From NCBI GenBank assembly GCA_023485205.1, contig JAMCZX010000015.1, positions 1 through 38,061 on the forward strand: a stretch of 38,061 bases of DNA, in the 5' to 3' direction. The notes below the pieces were generated by a model that had not been told where the DNA came from, made no database searches, and worked only from the letters and a program-made list of their open reading frames with translations. Made by a program: the position numbers and the translations under genes. Shown one piece after another: positions 25,826-33,223 of this stretch. The stretch's first letter is position 1, and every line of letters begins with the position of its first letter. This DNA is from Candidatus Omnitrophota bacterium (GTDB lineage: Bacteria; Ratteibacteria; UBA8468; B48-G9; DTJG01).

Positions 25826-26689
25826 TTAATAACTTACTGCAGGATTAATAGTAAATGGCCAATCATATTGATATCCATTCCTACCATACCAGTTACTAGA
25901 ATTAGAACCCCACACAGGATTCAAACTTAGAAGACAATACTGACTATTATCTAAAACAGATTTGCTATACCACTTTACATGTCCATCACAGAAAAGCAGG
26001 TCTGCACCACCATTATGTCGGTATACCCAGTGGCTTAATTACATGGGCACTGCCCATGTAATTAAGCCACCATAAACACTTTGCCGTGGCAGTCCGGTTT
26101 CTCCAATACAAAGAGTATCATCGGGTCTTGTCAGCTGACTTTCATTAACTGAACTTATAGGAGTAAATACCCAATTTAATCCCAGAGAAGGAGAAGTTGG
26201 AGGAACCCCTTCATTGAAGCCATACCCACCTTGATAATCATATCCATATTCAGTGGTCTGATATAGTGGGTATATAAATGTATTAGAACCGGATATGTCT
26301 TCATATTTTAGCCAGTCAGGGTCATAGAAAGTTTTCCAGTTTTTTACATATGGGTACAACCATAATACCCAGACCGCATACATACCACTTAAGGCCCCCG
26401 GATCAGAATAACCCTGGGACAATTCAAATGGTCCCCAGTAATCAGGGTAACTCCCACCTACATTCTGACCAAATTCAGGATAAAACCCATTATAGTCATT
26501 CAGATACATTGACATTGCCAACCCCAGCTGGTTTAAATTTGCCATATCCACTGCCTGTCTTGCTTTTTCTCTCGCTTTTGCCAGTGCTGGTAGTAACATC
26601 GCTGCAAGAATCGCTATGATGGCAATTACCACCAGTAATTCTATTAACGTGAACCCATGTCGGGCGTGTGATACAATTTTATTATTCAT
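25826..26689 (-). pseudogene. H-X9-DG type prepilin gene interrupted by an in-frame stop
   Basis: The N terminus is a type IV/type II prepilin: a short basic leader, cleavage site GFTLIE, then the hydrophobic helix [19 protein letters not shown] followed by AKAREKAR. The body is Tyr/Gly-rich and ends at a TAA at 26041-26039 after residue 216. The same frame stays open for 70 more codons and contains the diagnostic C-terminal H-X9-DG motif (HNGGADLLFCDG) before a natural stop at 25826. The stop lies in a perfect 41-bp palindrome (26030-26070). A 216-residue product would lack the C-terminal motif. The start has AGGTGTCAT upstream. Such proteins are often found beside secreted carbohydrate enzymes in PVC-type bacteria. 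Confidence 0.85.
26030..26070. repeat. Perfect 41-bp palindrome inside the prepilin gene
   Basis: Twenty-base arms GTGGCTTAATTACATGGGCA and TGCCCATGTAATTAAGCCAC flank a single central C at 26050. The symmetry ends abruptly. It provides the in-frame TAA. Confidence 0.95.
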
Positions 26690-26782
26690 ATGACACCTCC
26701 AAAATTGAGTTTTGTAAAAATGGGAAAAACAGTCAGAAGTCCTCCTCCTGAGGATATCTGAGAAAAGAGAATAAAATATTTT

Positions 26783-26887
26783 TTAAGCAAATTTAGCACC
26801 TTTAAAAAAGGTATGATATGATATTTTTTCCTCGGAAATATCTGGTCTTACCTCTGTCCCCATATAGAAACCTTTTTTGTTTTTCAT
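26783..26887 (-). CDS. 34-residue small ORF upstream of the prepilin gene
   Basis: ATG at 26887 is preceded by a near-perfect AGGAGGTGA Shine-Dalgarno with eight-base spacing, unusually strong for this window. The product (starting MKNKKGFYMGTEVRPDISEE and ending KFA) has no known match that I recognise, no signal peptide and no membrane span. It ends 93 bases before the prepilin start. It may be a leader peptide, a remnant of a longer gene cut by the IS, or a genuine small protein. Only the ribosome binding site supports it. Confidence 0.45.
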   Translation of the reverse strand: MKNKKGFYMGTEVRPDISEEKISYHTFFKGAKFA

Positions 26888-26985
26888 CTGTTTTCACCTC
26901 CTCTTTACTTTATTTTTATCACATATAAAACAAATTGTCAAAAATGTTTTTTATAAAATATTGGCTTGAAAGATTAAACATTATA

Positions 26986-28069
26986 TCCGCCATATTAAAA
27001 TTGAGGAATAGCGTTTTCTCCTGTTTTTCTAATATTTTGATATAAAAAAGAACGTGTGTCAAAGTAAAATTGCCAAATCCCTGAAAATTTTCATATCAAA
27101 CGGTTTTATCTTCTGCTTTTTTACCCCATTCTGCTGAAACCAAGCTTTTGTAGTCAATACTTTAGCCCTGTTCTTTGTGCCCTGACCATTTTCCTGTGAC
27201 TACTGCGACTACAGACTCACCCGAGCGCAAAGCCCAGTTGTCTGATATTGCGCATCAAACATAAAAATATCTTTTCGCTGATAGAAGTCTCGGCTAATAA
27301 TAAACAATAATATCGGGCGTGTTTTATCATCCTTGCCCCAACCTTTATCATCTTTAACTGGATTGTCCTTAATGACCAATGCTTTATACTTTTAGGTAAA
27401 ACAAGTGTCCTTAAGAAATTTCCCATGTTGTAGGCCATAACAAACAACTTTAATCCAAAATATCCATTGTAAACACCGCCTTCCTGATTCCCATAAACCG
27501 GACTTTCAGATGAATCTATATCAAGCACGATTTCTTTTACGCCTCTTGCCGTATCGGCTTTTTCTATCCACTTCATCAGCAGTTCATCCATCTCTACCAG
27601 ATTGTCTTGTTCTGTGAGAATTTCTTTTTCAAACCGGCCAATGGTATTTTCACTGCTTCCGCCTTTTCCCATTGCCCGTTCCCCAAGAATCACCTTTAAT
27701 GCAGGATCCTGCCGTAATGTCTGCGCATCGTTGGTGTCTTTATATCCTGCAAGTCGGCTATATACAGATTGCCGCAGCAGTTCGGTTATTTCATGTTGAA
27801 TATTTCTTCTCTGTCTTTTGTCTGTCAGATATTCTTCTGCCAGGCCTGTCAGTCCCATCTGTTCGTCAAGTTCCCGGACAGCAAGCAATCCACCATTTGA
27901 GGTTACCTCTGCTCCCTTGAAATATGCTTTTATCTTTTCTGTGAAACTAAATCTGATTTCGCATTTTTTTGTTTCACCCATTTTTTTTGTGTTTAAAACC
28001 TTCTCTTCCCCTTATTTTATGCCATATTCAGACTTTTTGTCAACTTTTTTCCGAGTTTAATATGGCGGA
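26986..28069 (-). mobile_element. Internally deleted IS1380-family insertion sequence
   Basis: Inverted ends TCCGCCATATTAAA bound 1084 bp, with TATA on each side (26982-26985 and 28070-28073) as a possible 4-bp target duplication. IS1380 elements are usually about 1.6-2 kb, so several hundred bases are missing from the middle. A solo end of the same element lies at 21981-22020. Confidence 0.75.
27217..27981 (-). pseudogene. IS1380-family transposase with in-frame internal deletion
   Basis: This 254-residue frame carries the N-terminal half of an IS1380 (DDE) transposase, with the first catalytic aspartate region IVLDIDSSESPVYGNQEGG. Directly after GYFGLKLF it jumps to the extreme C-terminal part (VMAYNMGNFLRTLVLPK ... 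KHWSLRTIQLKMIKVGARMIKHARYY). Full-length family members have about 430-450 residues, so the segment with the remaining catalytic residues (about 180-200 residues) is gone while the frame is kept. The protein cannot be catalytic. It might still bind the IS ends and act as an inhibitor, though that is speculation. Confidence 0.8.
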
Positions 28070-28086
28070 TATAGGTTAATATATGT

Positions 28087-28124
28087 TATATTATAATAAT
28101 ATTATGGAAGATGGGAAAATAATT
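28087..28124 (+). repeat. Upstream copy of the thiL promoter/start region
   Basis: Twenty-five bases are identical to 29519-29543, and the match continues with small differences to GGGAAAATAATT. It includes ATGGAAGA, the first codons of thiL. It lies just right of the IS end and just before the clan GH-A glycosidase. Confidence 0.85.
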
Positions 28125-28145
28125 ATTATAAAGGAGGAGGGAAAA

Positions 28146-29471
28146 ATGCGCAAGACTTATGAAGCAGGATTTAAAGGAAAAGTGGTGTTGTGGCATAAAT
28201 ACAAATATGTCATATATATATCTGCAATCCTGATTTTTATAAATATCTCTTCTGCAATTGCTAATGAAAGATATAATCCATTAACTTCTTCACAACAACA
28301 TCTACAGGTTAAAACCCTTCAATCCGCTTCAATGCAGATACATTATGGCATAGATGTTAACATTCATGACCGTAATATCGGTGTGCGTCATATCATCCAG
28401 GCTTTTGCCTTAATCCGGGGTACTGGTGCACGCTATGTTCGCGTTGGTGCTGGTGGATGGAAACAGGCAGAGCCTAAACGAGGTGTTTTTGATTTTCGCT
28501 CCGTGGACCGGTTAATTCGCGCTGCAAGGTCCCAGGGGTTAAAAGTATTACTTGAAATAGGTGGTAACACACCTGATTGGGATTTACCTGCAGGGGCTGA
28601 TGTCAGACATCAATATGGTTGGGTAACCTATGCACCTGCTGATGCTACAGGTGCTACCAGCCTTGATGGCAGGGTTCATGGAGAAACTGACTGTGCTGCT
28701 TTTGGAGAATATGTACGCCGGCTTACTGCTAATGTGGCGCCGCTTGGAGTAAAATATCTTATTATCTGGAATGAACCGCAGAATTTTCCCAAAGAATGGA
28801 TTCCAAGCAATCATGAGACAATTGACCAGAATGCCGCAGCCTATGCCCGGTTGATACATCAAGCCTATATCAATGCCCACTCAGTGGCTCCAAACATACA
28901 TATCCTCAATGGCGGTACTGAAATTCTGCCGGTTGGACTATTGCATATTATGGTGCATTATAGACACAATATCCGTTTGGCACGAGCATCTTTACGGTTT
29001 ACCCGTGATTTGTACAATAATCCTATGTTTTGCCGCAGTATTGATGTGCTTGATGTACATGTAGGAAACCATGGGCCATTATGGTCACGACAAATCGTGG
29101 ATGAATCGGAACATGCGTTGATGAAACATAATGGAGGAAGATGGATACCAGTATGGGTTACAGAATCCGGGTATTCATCCATGCGTTCTGTGCAGACTTA
29201 TAAATTTAAATCCGGGCTAAAGCCTGAGTTTGAGGTGGAACTTGGACCTGGCTATGACCAGGGAGATCGTTCCCAGTCAAAATTTTTGACCAATACTTAC
29301 GATTCTCTGATTGCTGACAAAAATGTAATAGGAATTAATTGGACTTTTATAGTAGATCCACCCTATAGCGGTAATCCAATGCAGGATGGTGCTGGTTTGG
29401 GACTGGTGGCAGAAAATTTAAGGACACATAAACCTGCATATTTTGCTCTCAAAAGTATCATAAAGCGGTAA
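28146..29471 (+). CDS. Secreted clan GH-A glycoside hydrolase (GH39/GH5-like)
   Basis: A 441-residue secreted enzyme. The start at 28146 is preceded by GGAGG; a longer frame from 28083 merely includes the duplicated thiL start. An N-terminal hydrophobic segment ends near SSAIANE, so the protein is probably exported. The TIM barrel shows GARYVRVGAGGW and GVFDF, the acid/base Glu210 in IIWNEPQ, and the probable nucleophile Glu340 in WVTESGYSS, the pattern of retaining beta-glycosidases of clan GH-A. The exact family and substrate (xylan, glucan or another) cannot be settled. It is flanked by near-identical copies of the thiL start region, which suggests it was inserted there. Confidence 0.75.
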   Translation: MRKTYEAGFKGKVVLWHKYKYVIYISAILIFINISSAIANERYNPLTSSQQHLQVKTLQSASMQIHYGIDVNIHDRNIGVRHIIQAFALIRGTGARYVRVGAGGWKQAEPKRGVFDFRSVDRLIRAARSQGLKVLLEIGGNTPDWDLPAGADVRHQYGWVTYAPADATGATSLDGRVHGETDCAAFGEYVRRLTANVAPLGVKYLIIWNEPQNFPKEWIPSNHETIDQNAAAYARLIHQAYINAHSVAPNIHILNGGTEILPVGLLHIMVHYRHNIRLARASLRFTRDLYNNPMFCRSIDVLDVHVGNHGPLWSRQIVDESEHALMKHNGGRWIPVWVTESGYSSMRSVQTYKFKSGLKPEFEVELGPGYDQGDRSQSKFLTNTYDSLIADKNVIGINWTFIVDPPYSGNPMQDGAGLGLVAENLRTHKPAYFALKSIIKR

Positions 29472-29518
29472 AAATCCCGAAATTCGTCTTGAAACAACAA
29501 TGGATAATTGATGTAGGG

Positions 29519-29556
29519 TATATTATAATAATATTATGGAAGAGGGAAAAATAATT
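29519..29556 (+). promoter_or_regulatory. thiL start region with -10 box; direct-repeat partner of 28087-28124
   Basis: TATAAT (29524-29529) is six bases before the ATG at 29536, so the transcript probably begins at the start codon; no Shine-Dalgarno sequence exists. The same region is copied at 28087-28124. Confidence 0.55.
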
Positions 29557-30450
29557 GACTGGCTGAAGAGAAGGATAGACATAAAGAACAGGGACGTAGT
29601 AACAAAAATTGGCGATGATACTGCAGTACTGGAATGGAACAAGAAGTCTTATTTTTTACTCACCACGGACGTCGTTGTAGACGGGATCCATTTTGAAAAA
29701 GAAAAAATATCCCCTGAAAAAATCGGAAGAAAAGCCCTTGCCGTTAACATCAGTGACATAGCGGCTATGGGTGGCATTCCGTTGTACGCTCTTGTGTCCC
29801 TTGGTCTACCCTGTCCGGAAAAAAAATTTATCAGTGGTATTTATAAAGGCATACTCAATCTTGCAAAAAAATTTAATATTGATATTGTAGGAGGTAATAT
29901 TTCAAAGTCCCCTACCCTTTTTATTGATATTTTTTTAGCCGGTAAGGTGGAAAAAAAACTTCTTAAACTTAGAAGCAGTGCCAAGCCGGGCGATTCAATT
30001 TACGTTACAGGCAGTCTCGGGGGAAGCATTGAAGGAAAGCATTATAATTTTTCACCAAGGGTAAAAGAAGCAGGATATATAATAAAAAAATATCCGGTAT
30101 CTTCAATGTTGGACGTTTCTGACGGTCTTTCTTCTGACCTTATAAAGCTCGCAAAAGCAAGTAATGTTGGTTTTGTTTTGATTCTTGATAATATCCCTGT
30201 TTCAAAAGATGCTATCAGAATAAGCAAGACAGAAAAAGAGGCGGTTTTTCATGCATTGAATGACGGGGAGGATTATGAACTTCTTTTTACAGTGGATAAA
30301 AACTATCATGGGAAAATTCCCGGAAAAATTGATTCTGTCCCTGTAACGTATGTAGGAGAAATAACAACGGTGAAAAAATATGAAGGGTCCTTTAAAAATA
30401 AAAAAATAGAACTGCGCCCGGAAGGATTTAACCATTTCAAAAATTTATGA
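29536..30450 (+). CDS. thiL: Thiamine-monophosphate kinase
   Basis: A 304-residue ThiL of the PurM-like fold, which phosphorylates thiamine monophosphate to the active cofactor TPP. Recognisable parts are GDDTAV, the TTDVVVDGIHF substrate/metal loop, KALAVNISDIAAMGG and SMLDVSDGLSSDL. The length is normal. Its stop overlaps the ABC ATPase start by four bases (ATGA), so the three genes form an operon. No TPP riboswitch is visible before it. Together with thi4 (10.8-11.6 kb) it indicates thiamine synthesis in this organism. Confidence 0.95.
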   Translation: MEEGKIIDWLKRRIDIKNRDVVTKIGDDTAVLEWNKKSYFLLTTDVVVDGIHFEKEKISPEKIGRKALAVNISDIAAMGGIPLYALVSLGLPCPEKKFISGIYKGILNLAKKFNIDIVGGNISKSPTLFIDIFLAGKVEKKLLKLRSSAKPGDSIYVTGSLGGSIEGKHYNFSPRVKEAGYIIKKYPVSSMLDVSDGLSSDLIKLAKASNVGFVLILDNIPVSKDAIRISKTEKEAVFHALNDGEDYELLFTVDKNYHGKIPGKIDSVPVTYVGEITTVKKYEGSFKNKKIELRPEGFNHFKNL

Positions 30451-31364
30451 ATAACGATTTCATTGTTTATGCAGAAAATCTCACAAAAAAATTTAATGAT
30501 TTTACTGCTGTTGACAGTATAGATTTTTTTGTGAAAAAAGGTGAATCTCTTGGTATATTGGGCCCGAATGGTGCTGGGAAAACAACTACGGTTAAAATGG
30601 TTTCCTGTTTTATGCCTCCAACTTCAGGTATTCTTGATGTTTTTCAAATGTCTGCTTATAAATATCCGAGACAGATTAAATCAAGACTTGGTATATGCCA
30701 GCAGGAGGATAATCTTGACCCTGACCTGAACGTTTACCAGAATCTTTTTGTATATTCAAGATATTTTGACATAAAAAAAGATGCTGCAGAAAAAAGAATT
30801 AACCGGCTTCTTGAATTTGTCGGGCTTTACAATAAAAGAAAAAACTATATAAGAGAAATTTCAGGTGGAATGAAAAGAAGGCTGATGATTGCCCGTTCAC
30901 TTATAAATGAACCTGAATTTCTTATTCTTGATGAGCCTACGACCGGGCTTGACCCGCAGGCGCGAAACCAGGTATGGGACAGCCTTATGGAACTTAAAAA
31001 AAGAGGGACGGGATTTATATTGACAACCCACTATATGGATGAGGCTGAAAAACTTTGTGAGAGGCTGATTATAATGGACCAGGCAAAAATAATCATTGAA
31101 GGCAGGCCATACCAGCTTATCCGGAAGTACATAGGTAAATACGTCATAGAAATTTCCGGTATTTCAGATGAATTGGAAACTTTTCTTGAACATAAAAACG
31201 TAAATTTTGAAAAAACGTCCTCAAGAATACTTATTTTTACGGATAATGCAGAATCATTTTTTTCAGAGGTAAAAGAAAAATTTTGCGGTTCTTTATGCAG
31301 TCTGAGACTTGCCAATCTTGAAGACGTTTTTCTTAAATTAACAGGCAGGGAGTTACGCGATTGA
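30447..31364 (+). CDS. ABC transporter ATP-binding protein (ABC-2/NodI type)
   Basis: A 305-residue ATPase. Walker A is GPNGAGKTTT, the signature is ISGGMKRR, Walker B is FLILDEPTTGLDP, and the switch His follows in LTTHYMDEAE. The layout with a C-terminal extension of about 80 residues is that of NodI/DrrA-type exporters. It overlaps thiL by four bases and is followed one base later by its permease gene. Substrates of this class include drugs, polysaccharides and lipids; nothing here decides. Confidence 0.93.
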   Translation: MNNDFIVYAENLTKKFNDFTAVDSIDFFVKKGESLGILGPNGAGKTTTVKMVSCFMPPTSGILDVFQMSAYKYPRQIKSRLGICQQEDNLDPDLNVYQNLFVYSRYFDIKKDAAEKRINRLLEFVGLYNKRKNYIREISGGMKRRLMIARSLINEPEFLILDEPTTGLDPQARNQVWDSLMELKKRGTGFILTTHYMDEAEKLCERLIIMDQAKIIIEGRPYQLIRKYIGKYVIEISGISDELETFLEHKNVNFEKTSSRILIFTDNAESFFSEVKEKFCGSLCSLRLANLEDVFLKLTGRELRD

Positions 31365-31365
31365 A

Positions 31366-32151
31366 ATGGACATTATAAAAAACATAAGCTGGCGGTCCAT
31401 AAAAGTATGGCAAAGAAATTGGACTGTATACGTAGAAACGTGGTTGGTAAATTTCGTGATGCCGTTTTTTGAACCGCTGTTATATCTGCTTGCATTTGGC
31501 CTGGGTCTTGGAAAATTGGTAAAAACGGTTCCTTATAATGGCGTTTTAATGCCCTATCTCAGTTTTATTACCCCCGGTCTTATCGGGACAATCGTAATGA
31601 ACTATTCCTTTTATGAAACAACTTATGCGTCATTCGTACGGATGTATCACCAGAAAACTTTTGATGCTATTCTTGCAACCCCGCTTTTGATTGAAGACAT
31701 TATCGCCGGAGAATTACTCTGGGGAACGACAAAATCCATTATAGCAGGAACGAGTATGATGATTGTGGCTTCTTTTTTTCATCTTCTTCACTATCCTATG
31801 GCGTTGTGGCTAATTCCTTTATCAGCCCTCGGGGGTATGGTATTTTCCACTATAGGGATGGTTTTTACCTCTTTTACAAAATCTATAGAGCAATTTAATT
31901 TCCCTGTTTTTTTGTTTATGACTCCAATGTTTCTTTTTAGCGGCGTTTTTTTCCCTATTTCCGTCCTGCCTGTATGGGCACAAACAATCGCTTACGTTTT
32001 TCCGCTTACTTATCTTGTTATAATAATGAGAGATATTCAGATAGACATATTTAATCTTTCTTTTTTATATAGTATAATAATTCTTATGGTCCTGACGGCG
32101 ATATTTTTCATTCTTTCAATAAAGATGATGAAAAAAAGACTCATAAAATAA
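31366..32151 (+). CDS. ABC-2 type transporter permease
   Basis: A 261-residue integral membrane protein with six predicted spans and the ABC-2 family LMTPMFLFSGVFFPISVLPVWAQ segment near the C terminus. It matches NodJ/DrrB-type permeases and pairs with the ATPase gene just upstream. Together they should form a homodimeric exporter in the inner membrane. The N-terminal portion (YVETWLVNFVMPFFEPLLYLLAFG) is typical. Confidence 0.93.
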   Translation: MDIIKNISWRSIKVWQRNWTVYVETWLVNFVMPFFEPLLYLLAFGLGLGKLVKTVPYNGVLMPYLSFITPGLIGTIVMNYSFYETTYASFVRMYHQKTFDAILATPLLIEDIIAGELLWGTTKSIIAGTSMMIVASFFHLLHYPMALWLIPLSALGGMVFSTIGMVFTSFTKSIEQFNFPVFLFMTPMFLFSGVFFPISVLPVWAQTIAYVFPLTYLVIIMRDIQIDIFNLSFLYSIIILMVLTAIFFILSIKMMKKRLIK

Positions 32152-32173
32152 TCTGTTAACTTCAGGAGGTGTT

Positions 32174-32347
32174 ATGGATAGGAATAAAAGATTCAGGACG
32201 CAGATGATAAGAGAGGTTTATGGCTCCAAGGCAAAAGAACATTTTAAAAGCAGGGAAACAAAATACAGCTCATTTAAAAACAGGTATTTATTGCTGCAGG
32301 AAAGACTTAAGGAAATGGAAAAAAAGCATGAACATATAAAGAAATAG
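32174..32347 (+). CDS. 57-residue basic small protein of unknown function
   Basis: ATG at 32174 follows AGGAGG at four-base spacing. The product is very basic and helical, with RNKRFRTQMIREVYG at the start and a Lys/Glu-rich end (LKEMEKKHEHIKK). It has no signal peptide. It lies 22 bases after the ABC permease and may share its transcript. I do not recognise it. Confidence 0.6.
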   Translation: MDRNKRFRTQMIREVYGSKAKEHFKSRETKYSSFKNRYLLLQERLKEMEKKHEHIKK

Positions 32348-32360
32348 ATTCCCTGTGATG

Positions 32361-32825
32361 TTATTTTTCCAATATCTTGAATTGTATCTGCTCCATAATG
32401 TCAGAAAGCATATTTTTATCTTCAATAGTTAACGGATGTGAAATCCACTTCTTGTTTTTATATATTTCCGTCCCTATTGATAAAAACAACCTGACAGGGT
32501 TTTTTGTAATTTTTGCAATAATTATCAACGTATCCGGCTCTAACTGTATCCATTCTGTAGCAGAACTCCCTTTTTTCCCTCTTTCCTCCCATGCGGCACC
32601 ATCTTTTCCTCTAAGCATCGTGAAGAAATATTTTGTCATTACCTTATTTAAAGCTTTCCATACTTCCTGTTTGGAGGCTCCATATACCGGTACCTTCCGC
32701 CATTGTCCTTTTTTTATTATTGCAGGTGTTTTTGGCTGATTTTCAGGCTGATTTTTTGCAGCTATGCCTGACGGGGAAAATATAATAAAAAATATAATAA
32801 TACTGTAGCATATATATTTTTTCAT
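32361..32825 (-). CDS. Secreted protein of unknown function
   Basis: A 154-residue protein with an N-terminal signal peptide (hydrophobic to about residue 22, cleavage near GIAA). The mature part has an alpha/beta pattern, with ASKQEVWKALNKVMTKYFF followed by two strand-rich repeats, as seen in small periplasmic stress-type domains. No family is recognised. It is the downstream neighbour of the ferredoxin gene on the same strand (29-base gap). Confidence 0.65.
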   Translation of the reverse strand: MKKYICYSIIIFFIIFSPSGIAAKNQPENQPKTPAIIKKGQWRKVPVYGASKQEVWKALNKVMTKYFFTMLRGKDGAAWEERGKKGSSATEWIQLEPDTLIIIAKITKNPVRLFLSIGTEIYKNKKWISHPLTIEDKNMLSDIMEQIQFKILEK

Positions 32826-32854
32826 AATTTAATTCCTAAGGGAGCGGTTGATTT

Positions 32855-33043
32855 CTATTTTTCTACTGAAATAGCATCTACCGGGCAGTTCTCAGCCGCT
32901 TCCCTGACTTTATCTTCCAATTCAGGTGGAACCACGTCTACTTTGACGACTGATACTGTCTCCCCCATTTCAAATACTTCCGGACAAATATCTACACACA
33001 GACCGCATCCTGTACAAAGATTTTCATCAACTTTTGTTTTCAT
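32855..33043 (-). CDS. Single [4Fe-4S] ferredoxin
   Basis: A 62-residue ferredoxin of the Thermotoga/Desulfovibrio single-cluster type. The cluster ligands are Cys10, Cys13, Cys16 (CTGCGLC) and Cys53 (ENCPVDAI). Cys20 follows in DICPEVF, but the partner that forms a disulfide in some relatives is absent. It carries electrons at low potential, in line with an anaerobic lifestyle. The start is well marked by AAGGGGG. It diverges from ileS. Confidence 0.94.
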   Translation of the reverse strand: MKTKVDENLCTGCGLCVDICPEVFEMGETVSVVKVDVVPPELEDKVREAAENCPVDAISVEK

Positions 33044-33119
33044 GCATCCCCCTTTATGGTTAAGAATTATCTAAGGAAAATAAATTCCAACTTATTCTGA
33101 ATAAATTTTAATAAAATGT

Positions 33120-33147
33120 TTGTCTTTTGTCAAAAAAAGTTTATAAT
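33120..33147 (+). promoter_or_regulatory. Promoter of ileS operon
   Basis: TTGTCT (33120-33125) and TATAAT (33142-33147) are 16 bp apart, a near-consensus housekeeping promoter. The start codon of ileS lies 77 bases beyond the -10 box, with GGAGGAAAAG before it. No T-box leader is seen in this short leader. Confidence 0.6.
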
Positions 33148-33223
33148 AAGCAAATAAATAAATCTCATAGAATTGAGGCACAAAGTTAAAAATTTATACC
33201 ATAACAGGAGGAAAAGATTAAGA

